Assembly: GCA_026707905.1 (NCBI GenBank)
Contig: JAPOVY010000023.1
Span: 1 to 33,271 of the forward strand
DNA from: Gammaproteobacteria bacterium
Lineage (GTDB): Bacteria; Pseudomonadota; Gammaproteobacteria; Pseudomonadales; Azotimanducaceae
Reading direction: 5' to 3'
DNA: 33,271 nucleotides
In this document: piece after piece, positions 1-8,770 of the stretch
Layout of the letters: each line of letters opens with the position of its first letter
How positions within the stretch are numbered: the first letter of the stretch is position 1
The notes under the pieces: model-generated
Seen by the model: the letters and a program-made list of their open reading frames with translations, nothing else
Database searches by the model: none
What the model was told of the DNA's origin: nothing
Program-made: the position numbers and the translations under genes

Positions 1-289
1 TCGCGATCGGGCGCATTTTTATATGTGGAATTTGCAGAAGATTATTTTCACAACCTGTATCTAACGTTGTATCGAGCATAAGTAATTGAATCATCTGCAT
101 AAATATGTTTAGAGAAGACTCTGGGTACGAGGGAATACCGTTTAAAGAACTCCCTCCGCTTGTAATCAGTTCGGTGTTTTGTCTATATAAATCGCCACTG
201 AACTATACATATGAACAGCATAAAACTCGCCCTGTCCAGATGGAATTGGTTCTTAAAATGTCGCCTCAATTTATGTATTCAAACAAGGC
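1..289. other. Leader region upstream of gatC
   Basis: No convincing gene is seen on either strand. The only open frame here overlaps gatC in another frame and has no recognisable family signature. The stretch is AT-rich, and the only element I can suggest is a promoter for gatCAB, listed separately. In some gammaproteobacteria mreB lies divergent from gatC, but no MreB N-terminal sequence is visible before the left edge. Confidence 0.5.
160..189 (+). promoter_or_regulatory. Candidate sigma-70 promoter for gatCAB
   Basis: A TTGTAA hexamer (160-165) and a TATATA hexamer (184-189) are separated by 18 bases, about 100 bases before the gatC start. The match is by eye and the local AT-richness makes chance matches likely. 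Confidence 0.3.
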
Positions 290-577
290 ATGGACGACGA
301 AACGATCGAGCGACTTCTGACCTTAAGCCAGCTGTCTCTTGATATAGAAGATCGGGAAAAGATTCGTCGCGATTTAGATGCGATCATCGGTTTCATCGAG
401 ATCATGGATCAAGTTAACACAGAAGAAGTTGAACCGCTCGCACACGCAGTTGACCTAGATCAACCATTACGGAAAGATCGTGCAGTAATAGATTTTGATA
501 GGGATGTATTCCAGTCAATTGCCCCAAAAACTGCTGATGGGTTCTATCTTGTCCCGAAAGTGCTGGATCAGAATTGA
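290..577 (+). CDS. gatC: Glutamyl/aspartyl-tRNA amidotransferase subunit C
   Basis: This is the small GatC subunit of the GatCAB amidotransferase, which converts Glu-tRNA(Gln) and Asp-tRNA(Asn) to the amide forms in the cytoplasm. GatC wraps around GatA and GatB and stabilises the complex. The protein has 95 residues, the usual length. It shows the N-terminal helix (ETIERLLTLSQLSLD), the central DLDAIIGFIEIMDQVNT segment and the typical VEPLAHA motif near residue 46. The ATG at 290 gives the usual family N-terminus, although I see no strong ribosome binding site. The stop overlaps the gatA start by four bases, so gatC, gatA and gatB are probably translationally coupled. Confidence 0.93.
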   Translation: MDDETIERLLTLSQLSLDIEDREKIRRDLDAIIGFIEIMDQVNTEEVEPLAHAVDLDQPLRKDRAVIDFDRDVFQSIAPKTADGFYLVPKVLDQN

Positions 578-2028
578 AGCCATTCATTGGAGTACAGGAA
601 CTTCGGAACGATCTACGGGCAAAGAAGTACAGCGCTGTAGAGCTAGCTCATTTTTATCTAGACTGCATTTCGGAGCTAAACGATTCGATTAATTGTTTCA
701 TAACCGTTGACGCCGATCGATGTCTGGATCGAGCAGCAGCGGCAGATAGACATTTAGCGGAATCAGATCCCCAACCGCTATGTGGTATCCCGATTGCTCA
801 CAAGGATTTGTTCTGTACCGCGGGTTTGCGTACGACATGTGCTTCGAACATGCTGGGGTCATTTATTGCTCCTTATGACTCGACAGTCGTCAAGCAGATA
901 GCGGAAGCCGGAGCAGTCACATTGGGAAAAACGAACATGGATGAGTTTGCCATGGGCTCGTCCAATGAAACGAGCTGGTTTGGCGTCGTTCGAAATCCGT
1001 GGAATCTCAGTCGTGTACCCGGTGGTTCTTCTGGCGGAGCCGCAGCTTCGGTATCGAGCGGAATGACGCCATTGGCCACCGGATCAGACACGGGTGGATC
1101 GATTCGCCAACCGGCTAGTCTGTGTGGGATAACTGGCTTAAAGCCAACATATGGGCGAGTGTCCCGCTTCGGAATGATTGCATTTGCTTCAAGTTTGGAC
1201 CAAGGGGGTCCTTTAGCCCATAGTGCCTCTGATGTGTATGAGTTACTAGCTGCGATGGAAGGTCACGATCCGCAGGACTCGACGTCCGCCGACATTGGGA
1301 AAACGGTGCTACCCGAAAGTGATCGATCGTTCGTGATCGGATATCCAGAATCGCTGTTCGATGATTTGGACAAGAACATCGCAGCATGCATCGAACGCGC
1401 GAGACAACAGTTCGAGGCGCTTGGTCACAGAATTGAGGTCGTTGAACTACCACATATTGATGCGGCGATTGCAGCGTATTACGTACTTTCGAGTGCGGAG
1501 GCTTCAACGAATCTGGCACGATACGATGGCGTGCGTTACGGACATCGAACTGACGTGTCCGAGGATTTGCTGGACATGTATTGTCGATCCCGTACTGAAG
1601 GTTTCGGTCTTGAAGTCAAACGGCGAATACTGACGGGTACCTACTCCCTGTCGGTGGGCTATTTCGATGCTTACTACCTTAAAGCCCAGAAAATTCGTCG
1701 GTTAGTACGCGATGGTTTTCTTTCAGCCTTCGAAAGTGTTGACATGATCTTAGCACCCGTTACGCCTAACACCGCATTTGAAATCAATTCACTGAAGGCC
1801 GATCCGGTGGAAATGTATAAGCAAGATCTTTACACGATTCCGGTTAGCCTTGCAGGATTGCCAGCGTTAGCCTTACCGTGCGGTTTCGTCGATGATTTAC
1901 CTGTCGGTATGCAACTGATCGGACCCCATTTCGCGGAAGGTGAAGTATTGGCAGGTGGAATGGCGTTTCAGGGCGAGACAGACTGGCACGAACACCACCC
2001 GAGCCTGGAGTCTGCTAGCACGTCGTGA
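574..2028 (+). CDS. gatA: Glutamyl/aspartyl-tRNA amidotransferase subunit A
   Basis: GatA is the amidase-signature subunit that hydrolyses glutamine and supplies ammonia through a channel to GatB. The protein is 484 residues, full length for the family. The Ser-cisSer-Lys triad can be read as Lys77 (in AHKD), Ser152 (in GGSSGG) and Ser176 (in DTGGSIRQP), with spacing matching characterised GatA proteins. Translation starts at a TTG that overlaps the gatC stop (TTGA). This is the first in-frame start after the upstream gene and gives the expected N-terminus. The stop overlaps the gatB GTG by four bases. No truncation or missing catalytic residue is seen. Confidence 0.95.
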   Translation: MKPFIGVQELRNDLRAKKYSAVELAHFYLDCISELNDSINCFITVDADRCLDRAAAADRHLAESDPQPLCGIPIAHKDLFCTAGLRTTCASNMLGSFIAPYDSTVVKQIAEAGAVTLGKTNMDEFAMGSSNETSWFGVVRNPWNLSRVPGGSSGGAAASVSSGMTPLATGSDTGGSIRQPASLCGITGLKPTYGRVSRFGMIAFASSLDQGGPLAHSASDVYELLAAMEGHDPQDSTSADIGKTVLPESDRSFVIGYPESLFDDLDKNIAACIERARQQFEALGHRIEVVELPHIDAAIAAYYVLSSAEASTNLARYDGVRYGHRTDVSEDLLDMYCRSRTEGFGLEVKRRILTGTYSLSVGYFDAYYLKAQKIRRLVRDGFLSAFESVDMILAPVTPNTAFEINSLKADPVEMYKQDLYTIPVSLAGLPALALPCGFVDDLPVGMQLIGPHFAEGEVLAGGMAFQGETDWHEHHPSLESASTS

Positions 2029-3464
2029 GTAGCAAATGGGAGCCAGTCGTCGGTATCGAGGTCCACGTTCAGTTAGCAACGAGATCAAAAATCTTCTCCA
2101 GTACATCGGTGGAGTTTGGCGCAGAGCCAAATAAGCGCGCCAATTTGATTGATGTAGCGATGCCCGGAGCGCTACCTGTCTTAAACGAAGAAGCAGTCAC
2201 GATGGCTGTGAAGTTTGGTCTGGCGATCGACGCAGAGATTGCGGAGAGATGCGTCTTCGATCGAAAGAACTATTTCTATCCCGACCTTCCGAAGGGCTAC
2301 CAGATCAGCCAGTTTGAATCGCCAATTGTCGGACGAGGACAACTCTCGGTATTTCGTGAGGATGGCTCTGTTCGACAGATTGGTATCACCCGTGCACACC
2401 TCGAGGAGGACGCGGGTAAATCAGTCCACGATCGGTTCTCTGAATCCACTGGTATTGATCTCAATCGTGCCGGAACACCTTTACTTGAGATTGTCACAGA
2501 GCCTGATATGAGATCAGCAGCGGAAGCGGCCGCGTGTTTCCGGCAGATTCACTCTTTAGTCAGTTGGCTAGGTATCTGTGATGGTAATCTCGCGGAAGGA
2601 TCGATGCGTTGCGATGCAAACGTTTCAGTGAGACGGGTTGGAGATACGTCGTTTGGTGAACGGACTGAGATCAAGAACATAAATTCGTTTAGGTTTGTAG
2701 AGCGTGCTCTAAATTACGAGATTGAGCGACAGATCGACATTCTTGAGGCAGGCGGTGAAGTCGTTCGAGAAACCCGTCACTATGATGCAGATCGCGATAT
2801 GACGTTGTCGATGCGCAGCAAGGAACTATCTGATGACTACCGCTACTTTCCAGATCCTGATCTATTGCCATTGCGTCTCTCTAGCGAATTCCTCGATCGC
2901 GTGCGTTCTACGATGCCTGAATTGCCTCAACAGAAGCTTGAGCGATTTATCACAGACTATTCGCTAGCGCAATCCGTAGCAGTTCGGCTAACTCGAGATT
3001 CCAACCTCGCGTCGTATTTCGAATCAACGATTGCGTCGGGTGCAGATCCACATCTCGCGGCAAATTGGTTACTTGGCGAAGTGGCAGCTGCTCTCAACAG
3101 AGAAGAGAAAGACTATACGGACACACCGGTCTCGTCAGCACAGCTGGCAGATTTGATTAAGAGAATACAGGATAAGACCCTGTCTTCAACGCTCGCAAAG
3201 GAAGTTCTTGAGCTCATTTGGACGTCTGACGATTCTGTAGACGACATCATCGAGCGTCAGGGGCTTCGTCAACTAGACGATGCCGACGAAGTACGTACCC
3301 TGGTCGAGCGCATCATTGTGGATCACCCGGATCAAGTCGAGCAGATCCGAAGCGGCGCGACAAAAGTAATGGGTTTTCTAGTGGGGCAGGTAATGAAGGC
3401 GTCCCAAGGCAAAGCAGACCCTAGGCAAGTAAGTGATTTATTAAAACGAATGCTAAACATATAA
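2025..3464 (+). CDS. gatB: Glutamyl/aspartyl-tRNA amidotransferase subunit B
   Basis: GatB binds the misacylated tRNA, activates its side-chain carboxylate with ATP and transfers the ammonia from GatA. At 479 residues the protein is full length. It begins with the family signature VGIEVHVQL, carries GTPLLEIVTEPD near residue 150 and ends in the YqeY-like helical tail (VMGFLVGQVMKASQGKADP). The start is a GTG overlapping the gatA stop (GTGA). A complete gatCAB implies that Gln-tRNA and/or Asn-tRNA is made by transamidation. Which one applies depends on whether glnS and asnS exist elsewhere in the genome. Confidence 0.95.
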   Translation: MSSKWEPVVGIEVHVQLATRSKIFSSTSVEFGAEPNKRANLIDVAMPGALPVLNEEAVTMAVKFGLAIDAEIAERCVFDRKNYFYPDLPKGYQISQFESPIVGRGQLSVFREDGSVRQIGITRAHLEEDAGKSVHDRFSESTGIDLNRAGTPLLEIVTEPDMRSAAEAAACFRQIHSLVSWLGICDGNLAEGSMRCDANVSVRRVGDTSFGERTEIKNINSFRFVERALNYEIERQIDILEAGGEVVRETRHYDADRDMTLSMRSKELSDDYRYFPDPDLLPLRLSSEFLDRVRSTMPELPQQKLERFITDYSLAQSVAVRLTRDSNLASYFESTIASGADPHLAANWLLGEVAAALNREEKDYTDTPVSSAQLADLIKRIQDKTLSSTLAKEVLELIWTSDDSVDDIIERQGLRQLDDADEVRTLVERIIVDHPDQVEQIRSGATKVMGFLVGQVMKASQGKADPRQVSDLLKRMLNI

Positions 3465-3483
3465 CATAAAATAATATGTTATA
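3460..3483. repeat. AT-rich inverted repeat over the gatB stop codon
   Basis: TATAACAT (3460-3467) is repeated in inverse as ATGTTATA (3476-3483) with an 8-base spacer. It has no U tract, so it is not a clear terminator. A second small inverted repeat, GTTATT/AATAAC, lies at 3503-3517. Either could be an operator for cysDN or just AT-rich sequence. Confidence 0.3.
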
Positions 3484-3548
3484 CGGATAAATAAATCGTG
3501 GCGTTATTTAGAATAACTCCTCCACTCGCTGATTGAGCGCATGAGGGG

Positions 3549-4460
3549 ATGAGCGCAGCATTCAAGCTGACACATCTTGAGCAGTTAGAAGCAGAGAGTA
3601 TCTACATCATGCGCGAGGTCGTGGCCGAGCGCGAGAATCCCGTATTGATGTACTCAATCGGAAAGGACTCTTCCGTTCTTTTGCATCTTGCGAAAAAAGC
3701 TTTCTATCCAGGAAAGCTGCCTTTTCCGTTACTTCACGTCGACACGACGTGGAAGTTCAAGGACATGATCGTGTTTCGGGACCGCCTTGCCGCGAAAGGT
3801 GAGTTTGATTTGATCGTGTACACGAATGAAGAGGGTAGAGATAGCGACGTAAATCCATTCGATTACGATGCGGATACGTATACGCAAATCATGAAGACAG
3901 ATGCCCTCAAGACGGCATTGGACAAGTACGAGTTTGATGCGGCTTTCGGTGGTGCACGGCGGGACGAAGAAAAGTCACGGGCTAAAGAACGCGTGTTTTC
4001 GCTTCGCGATAAGTACCACCAGTGGGATCCAAGCAATCAACGTCCAGAATTGTGGAATATCTATAACAGCAATATTCGCAAAGACGAAGAGATTCGAGTT
4101 TTTCCGCTTTCGAATTGGACTGAGCTCGACGTATGGCAATACATCTATCAGGAAGGTATCGAAATCGTTCCGCTTTATTTCGCACAGGAACGTCCTGTAG
4201 TGCGTAGGCGAGGAACGTGGATCATGGTAGACGATGAACGCATGCGTATTGAACCCAATGAAACTCCTGAAATGCGTATGGTGCGCTTCAGGACTTTGGG
4301 TTGTTACCCCCTTTCTGGCGCAATCGAATCGAGTGCGTCTACGCTACCTGAGATCATCCACGAAATGCTTGTCGCTGATACATCTGAACGGCAGGGACGA
4401 TTGATTGATCACGATACGGCAGCATCGATGGAGACTAAGAAGCAAGAAGGGTATTTCTAG
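3549..4460 (+). CDS. cysD: Sulfate adenylyltransferase subunit 2
   Basis: CysD is the catalytic subunit of heterodimeric ATP sulfurylase, which makes adenosine 5'-phosphosulfate from ATP and sulfate in the first step of assimilation. The protein has 303 residues, as expected. It carries the PP-loop SIGKDS at residues 36-41, the conserved [16 protein letters not shown] block near residue 135 and the family C-terminus KKQEGYF. The start at 3549 gives the standard N-terminus ([12 protein letters not shown]). A purine-rich GAGGGG abuts the start codon, closer than a typical ribosome binding site. cysN begins on the base after the stop, so the two form an operon. Confidence 0.96.
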   Translation: MSAAFKLTHLEQLEAESIYIMREVVAERENPVLMYSIGKDSSVLLHLAKKAFYPGKLPFPLLHVDTTWKFKDMIVFRDRLAAKGEFDLIVYTNEEGRDSDVNPFDYDADTYTQIMKTDALKTALDKYEFDAAFGGARRDEEKSRAKERVFSLRDKYHQWDPSNQRPELWNIYNSNIRKDEEIRVFPLSNWTELDVWQYIYQEGIEIVPLYFAQERPVVRRRGTWIMVDDERMRIEPNETPEMRMVRFRTLGCYPLSGAIESSASTLPEIIHEMLVADTSERQGRLIDHDTAASMETKKQEGYF

Positions 4461-5840
4461 ATGATGGGTCATCCCGCGCTCGCGGAATCTCAACTAAAGT
4501 TACCTCTTGCACGGGCATTGGAGCGCGACGTGCCAGACAACGAATACATCAATGACTACTTAGCGGAGAACGAACGAACGGAGTTGTTGAAGTTTCTGAC
4601 GTGTGGTAGCGTTGATGACGGCAAAAGCACCCTGATCGGTCGGCTGCTATACGACTCCAACAAGGTTTATGAAGATCATCTAAACGCACTTATCCGTGAT
4701 AGTCGACGCCTGGGTCACAGTAGCGATGAACTCGAATTCGCGTTGCTAGCTGATGGGTTAAAGGCGGAACAAGAACAAGGTATCACGATTGATGTCGCAT
4801 ACCGTTACTTCGCGACAAGCTCTCGGAAATACATCATCGCGGACTGCCCTGGTCATAGTCAATACACGAAGAACATGGCAACGGGTGCAAGCAATTGCGA
4901 ACTCGCAGTCATCCTGATCGATGCGCAAAACGGTGTGCTCGATCAGACACGTCGTCATTCACTTATCGTAGATTTGCTTGGGATTAGTCAGGTTGTCGTT
5001 GCAATTAACAAGATGGATCTGGTTGGTTACAACGAACAGATCTATGAACGCATTCGTGCGGAATACCTTGACTTTTCGAAGGATCTGGGGTTTGCACAGA
5101 CGTCATTCGTTCCAGTCGCAGCAAAGTTCGGCGAGAACGTAGTACAACACTCAACCAACATGGACTGGTACGCTGGCGATACCATCATCGAACTGCTTGA
5201 ACGAGCGCCCGTTAGCTCGGACCATGGTTTCGATCAATTCTGTATGACCGTGCAGCGAGTTCATCACCCGAGCGAGGACTTTCGCGGCTATTCGGGCACA
5301 ATTACCAAAGGCGTAATTCGTCCCGGAGATCGAGTTGTCGTTCTACCTTCCGGGCATGAAACACATGTGGAACGTATCGTAACCATGGATGGAGACTTAG
5401 AGACTGGTTTTGCGCCTCAGTCGATTACAGTAACCGTCACCGACCAACTCAGCATCAACCGGGGCGATACGTTGGTGTCGCCAGGCTATAAGCCAAACGT
5501 AAGCGATGCATTCTTAGCCAATGTCGTTTGGATGGCGGAGAAGCCGCTCAGGGCTAACAAGAGCTACCTATTTAAGATGGGTGCGCGCCAAGTTACTGGG
5601 CAGGTTTCCGAATTCGCGCATCGGCTCAATGTCAATACGCAAGCTCATGAGTTATGTGAACAGCTTGATGCGAATGAAATCGGGTTGGCACGTATTCAAC
5701 TCCAGCGACCTGTTGTATTCGAAGATTACGTCGACGACAGGACGATGGGCTCGTTTATCGTGATTGATCGGATTTCAAACGAGACAGTCGGTGCGGGCAT
5801 GATTTGTGACCAAGCGGAATCGGATCCAGGCTCGGATTAA
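4461..5840 (+). CDS. cysN: Sulfate adenylyltransferase subunit 1 (GTPase)
   Basis: CysN is the regulatory GTPase of ATP sulfurylase; its GTP hydrolysis drives adenosine phosphosulfate formation by CysD. The GTPase motifs are present: P-loop GSVDDGKST at residues 49-57, the effector segment with GITIDVAYRYF near 107, DCPGH at 128 and NKMD at 183. These are followed by the two EF-Tu-like beta-barrel domains. At 459 residues it is a stand-alone CysN and lacks the APS kinase (CysC) domain fused to it in many proteobacteria. The ATG at 4461 directly follows the cysD TAG, and a second ATG follows at 4464. Confidence 0.95.
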   Translation: MMGHPALAESQLKLPLARALERDVPDNEYINDYLAENERTELLKFLTCGSVDDGKSTLIGRLLYDSNKVYEDHLNALIRDSRRLGHSSDELEFALLADGLKAEQEQGITIDVAYRYFATSSRKYIIADCPGHSQYTKNMATGASNCELAVILIDAQNGVLDQTRRHSLIVDLLGISQVVVAINKMDLVGYNEQIYERIRAEYLDFSKDLGFAQTSFVPVAAKFGENVVQHSTNMDWYAGDTIIELLERAPVSSDHGFDQFCMTVQRVHHPSEDFRGYSGTITKGVIRPGDRVVVLPSGHETHVERIVTMDGDLETGFAPQSITVTVTDQLSINRGDTLVSPGYKPNVSDAFLANVVWMAEKPLRANKSYLFKMGARQVTGQVSEFAHRLNVNTQAHELCEQLDANEIGLARIQLQRPVVFEDYVDDRTMGSFIVIDRISNETVGAGMICDQAESDPGSD

Positions 5841-5877
5841 TCCGGACTCGTAATATCAACTAACCCCTAACGGAAGC

Positions 5878-5894
5878 CGCGACCGGTGGTCGCG
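5878..5894. terminator. Hairpin after cysN, possible terminator
   Basis: CGCGACC (5878-5884) and GGTCGCG (5888-5894) form a 7-bp GC-rich stem with a 3-base loop, 38 bases past the cysN stop. The following sequence lacks a clear U tract, so intrinsic termination would be weak. A perfect 12-base palindrome, CGGATTAATCCG, also spans the cysN stop codon at 5833-5844. Confidence 0.35.
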
Positions 5895-5939
5895 CGCGTG
5901 CCTATTCTTAGCGTCTAACGAAGTGGAAAGTAAGCAAAG

Positions 5940-6962
5940 GTGACTATCCAAACAGATTCAGTAATTGTTGGCGCGGGTCCGTGTGGTTTGTTTCAGGTGT
6001 TTGAATTGGGTTTACTCGGCCTGAACGCGCATGTGGTCGATGCATTGGACGTTATCGGAGGGCAGTGCGCTGAGCTGTATCCTGATAAGCCGATCTATGA
6101 CATACCGGGAATCCCAGTGTGTGACGCGCAAGAGCTCGTCGAAAAACTCAATGAACAGATTAAGCCGTTCAGTCCTCAGTTTCACTTGTCTCAGCAGGTA
6201 ACCAAGGTGGAACCGATTGACGAGTTGCTATTCTCGGTAGAAACTAGCGCCGGAACCCAATTTGAAACCAAGTCGGTAATCGTTGCGGGCGGCGTTGGTT
6301 CATTTGAGCCACAGCCGCTTCGTGTTGACGGCGTTGAAGCGTTGATCGACGATCAGGTTTTCTATCGCGTCAAAGATCCGTCCCGTTTTGAGAACCGCCG
6401 TTTGATTGTGTTAGGCGGTGGCGATTCGGCGTTTGATTGGACAAACGAGCTGGCTGAACGAGCCTCGAGCCTTACATTGATTCATCGGAGTGATCGTTTC
6501 AGAGCTGCTGATGCGTCCGTCGCGACCATGAGATCACTCGAAGCAGCTGGCAAGGTCTCTTTCCATATCGGGAACGTGACAGGAATAGAAATGGATGGTG
6601 ACGCGCTGCGGCAAGTCGTGGTTACTCACCCTGATAAGTCAATCTCTCATATGGACCTAGATGATCTACTCGTTTTCTTTGGTCTATCACCTAACCTTGG
6701 TCCGATCGCAGATTGGGGTCTGGAACTGGATCGAAAGCAGATTTCCGTCGATACCGAAAAGTTCGAGACGAATGTTCCGGGTATCTACGCGGTTGGTGAT
6801 ATCGCAACCTATCCAGGGAAGAAGAAACTCATCCTTTCCGGTTTTCACGAAGCCGCACTCGCTGCGTTTGCTATCAAAGCTCGAATCAATCCTGACGAGA
6901 AGGTCTACCTGCAGTACACAACGACTAGCCCGATCATGCACGAGCGTCTGGGGGTTAGCTAG
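5940..6962 (+). CDS. Ferredoxin--NADP+ reductase, thioredoxin reductase-like
   Basis: This is a flavoprotein of the TrxR-like (type 2, YumC-like) ferredoxin/flavodoxin-NADP+ reductase family, moving electrons between NADPH and ferredoxin in the cytoplasm. Visible motifs are the FAD-binding GAGPCG at residues 12-17, the GGQCAELYPDKPIYDIPG segment that replaces the start of the TrxR redox region, the NADP-binding GGGDSAFDW near 160 and AVGDIA near 285. No CxxC is present, which separates it from thioredoxin reductase. Length is 340 residues. The GTG start gives the normal N-terminus before the first beta strand. It follows cysDN after 99 bases. Ferredoxin reduction would suit a ferredoxin-dependent sulfite reductase, but that link is inferred. 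Confidence 0.85.
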   Translation: MTIQTDSVIVGAGPCGLFQVFELGLLGLNAHVVDALDVIGGQCAELYPDKPIYDIPGIPVCDAQELVEKLNEQIKPFSPQFHLSQQVTKVEPIDELLFSVETSAGTQFETKSVIVAGGVGSFEPQPLRVDGVEALIDDQVFYRVKDPSRFENRRLIVLGGGDSAFDWTNELAERASSLTLIHRSDRFRAADASVATMRSLEAAGKVSFHIGNVTGIEMDGDALRQVVVTHPDKSISHMDLDDLLVFFGLSPNLGPIADWGLELDRKQISVDTEKFETNVPGIYAVGDIATYPGKKKLILSGFHEAALAAFAIKARINPDEKVYLQYTTTSPIMHERLGVS

Positions 6963-7012
6963 TTTCAGCACGTCGATTCGTTGTTAATTCTCGCAAGCAA
7001 ATCACCGAGCTA

Positions 7013-8248
7013 GTGCGACGCTCGAGCCATGGATGCAATCGACGAGTCGTTTGCTTTCTCTACTTTCTTGTTCTTCTTATTTACATTCCAGCTCTTGCCA
7101 GCGCAGACGTTCAAATGAATTTGAGCAAACTCGAAACGCTGAAACCCGTCATGCAAGGCTGGATCGATTCCAAGACATTACCGAATGCAGCCGTATTGGT
7201 GTTATTTCGTGGTGAGAGTGTGTTTGAGCACCACGTTGGAACGCTCGATCTTGAGCTTGGCACGCCGGTGCAACCTGACTCACTTTACCGTATTTACTCG
7301 ATGACTAAGCCAGTCGCAGCCGTGGCGGCGATGAAATTGGTAGAGGAAGGTAAGTTATCTCTTGATGACCCCGTCGCAGAAGTATTACCGGAGTTCAGCG
7401 ACCTTGAGGTATTGGTCGGTGACGTAAAGATGCTGGCGAGCCCGATGACGTTACGCCATTTGTTGTCCCACAGTTCGGGTCTCACATACGGTTACTACGG
7501 TGACACCGCAATCGATCGTCTCTATCGCGAAGCAGGACTAATCGACGACTGGGACTACCTTGTACCAACAACACACGATCTCGTCGTTGGACTTGGCGAG
7601 TTGCCATTGTTGTTTCAGCCGGGTGAACGATTTCACTACAGCTTCGCGTCCGATGTGGTGAGTGAAATTGTGAAGCGTACTAGTGGTATGCGGTTCGATC
7701 ACTATCTGACACAAGCGCTTTGGCAACCATTAGGGATTGAAGACGCTTTCTTCGATGTACCTGAAAGTGAATTGGCGCGTTTCGGAACGAATCAATACCC
7801 CTTTCGAAATGGCGCGTTCCCAATTCAGGACACGCCGCGCGTCGACCCGGAGTTTCGTGACGTATCGTTCATATCCGGGGGCGGAGGATTGGTCATGTCG
7901 ATTCAAGACTTCGGCAAGTTCGCTCAGTCCATCTTGGATGGCTTTGAAGGTCGTGACAATGCCGTATTGCAGGAATCGACAATCGCGGAAATGTTGAAGA
8001 ATCAGCTAAACCATGAATCAGAACAATTCCAATATGGTCTTGGATTTGGCATTCGCAAACGCGTAGATCCTCTTGATCAAACGCGCGTGATCGACACTTA
8101 CTATTGGGGCGGTGCTGCCGGCACATCGTTTTGGATAGATCCCGACTACGGTCTGGTCGTCGTGTTCTTCACTCAACTCATTGGCGCACCAAATGAGCCA
8201 GCAAACGTACTAGCGACCACAATCTACGACGCAGTCGAGCGACTTTGA
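7013..8248 (+). CDS. Exported serine hydrolase of the beta-lactamase/EstB family
   Basis: The protein has 411 residues. It starts with basic residues, then a hydrophobic stretch at about 11-27 and ALASA near 27-31, which reads as a Sec signal peptide. The mature part is a class C beta-lactamase/penicillin-binding-protein-like hydrolase. The SxxK motif is SMTK at residues 96-99, a Tyr motif is YSF at 209-211, and YYWGGAAGT near the C-terminus matches the third motif (HGG/WGG) of EstB-like esterases. These features point to a carboxylesterase rather than a true beta-lactamase, and the substrate is unknown. The GTG at 7013 is the only start that keeps the signal peptide. It is probably periplasmic or lipid-facing and has no clear operon partner. 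Confidence 0.85.
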   Translation: MRRSSHGCNRRVVCFLYFLVLLIYIPALASADVQMNLSKLETLKPVMQGWIDSKTLPNAAVLVLFRGESVFEHHVGTLDLELGTPVQPDSLYRIYSMTKPVAAVAAMKLVEEGKLSLDDPVAEVLPEFSDLEVLVGDVKMLASPMTLRHLLSHSSGLTYGYYGDTAIDRLYREAGLIDDWDYLVPTTHDLVVGLGELPLLFQPGERFHYSFASDVVSEIVKRTSGMRFDHYLTQALWQPLGIEDAFFDVPESELARFGTNQYPFRNGAFPIQDTPRVDPEFRDVSFISGGGGLVMSIQDFGKFAQSILDGFEGRDNAVLQESTIAEMLKNQLNHESEQFQYGLGFGIRKRVDPLDQTRVIDTYYWGGAAGTSFWIDPDYGLVVVFFTQLIGAPNEPANVLATTIYDAVERL

Positions 8249-8343
8249 GTGCAGGAGCGCTGGCAACATATTGTTACGTCTCGCGAGAGCGCAACAACCG
8301 ATATCCGCTAAAATCATAGGTAGCCGATTGCAAAGAGGGAAGG

Positions 8344-8757
8344 ATGTCGGACGGACCATTGCCAGTTGTTAGTTACCTCAAGATGCCCGAAGGCGGGAAA
8401 CCCTACCTTGAAGGACATCGATGTGACGTATGCGGTGCGGTCTTTCTTGGCGAGCGTCGCCACTGTTCGAAGTGTGGTGCACGCGACTCGATGTCGACAT
8501 TCCAATTGTCAAATCGAGGTACCCTCTACTCGTACTCTATCGTTCATCGTTCTTTTCCTGGCAACGACGTGCCTTATATCTCGGCAATTGTCGATCTGGA
8601 AGGAGGCGGGACGATCAAGGGAAACTTAATCGGAATCGAAGCGGACCCGGAGAAGATCAGTTTCGGGATGCCGGTTGAAGTGATATTCGATGACGCGCTC
8701 GGTCGAAAGGATGGCGATGGAAACAGCTACCTTTCGTATTTTTTCAAACCTGCTTAG
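8344..8757 (+). CDS. Zinc-ribbon/OB-fold (DUF35) partner of the thiolase
   Basis: This 137-residue protein has a rubredoxin-like zinc ribbon with Cys27, Cys30, Cys41 and Cys44, followed by an OB-fold beta domain (GTLYSYSIVHRSF, then PYISAIVDLEGGG). The family (DUF35/DUF35_N) binds acyl-CoA or CoA and typically associates with a thiolase-superfamily enzyme encoded next to it. The adjacent downstream gene is such a thiolase, 13 bases away with GGAGAG between, so the pair should form a complex. The ATG at 8344 is preceded by AGGGAAGG, a good ribosome binding site. Confidence 0.88.
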   Translation: MSDGPLPVVSYLKMPEGGKPYLEGHRCDVCGAVFLGERRHCSKCGARDSMSTFQLSNRGTLYSYSIVHRSFPGNDVPYISAIVDLEGGGTIKGNLIGIEADPEKISFGMPVEVIFDDALGRKDGDGNSYLSYFFKPA

Positions 8758-8770
8758 CTAGGAGAGAGTA

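Noticed and set aside
105-320. 71-residue open frame before gatC
   Set aside because: It overlaps the gatC start in another frame, has no ribosome binding site and shows no family pattern.
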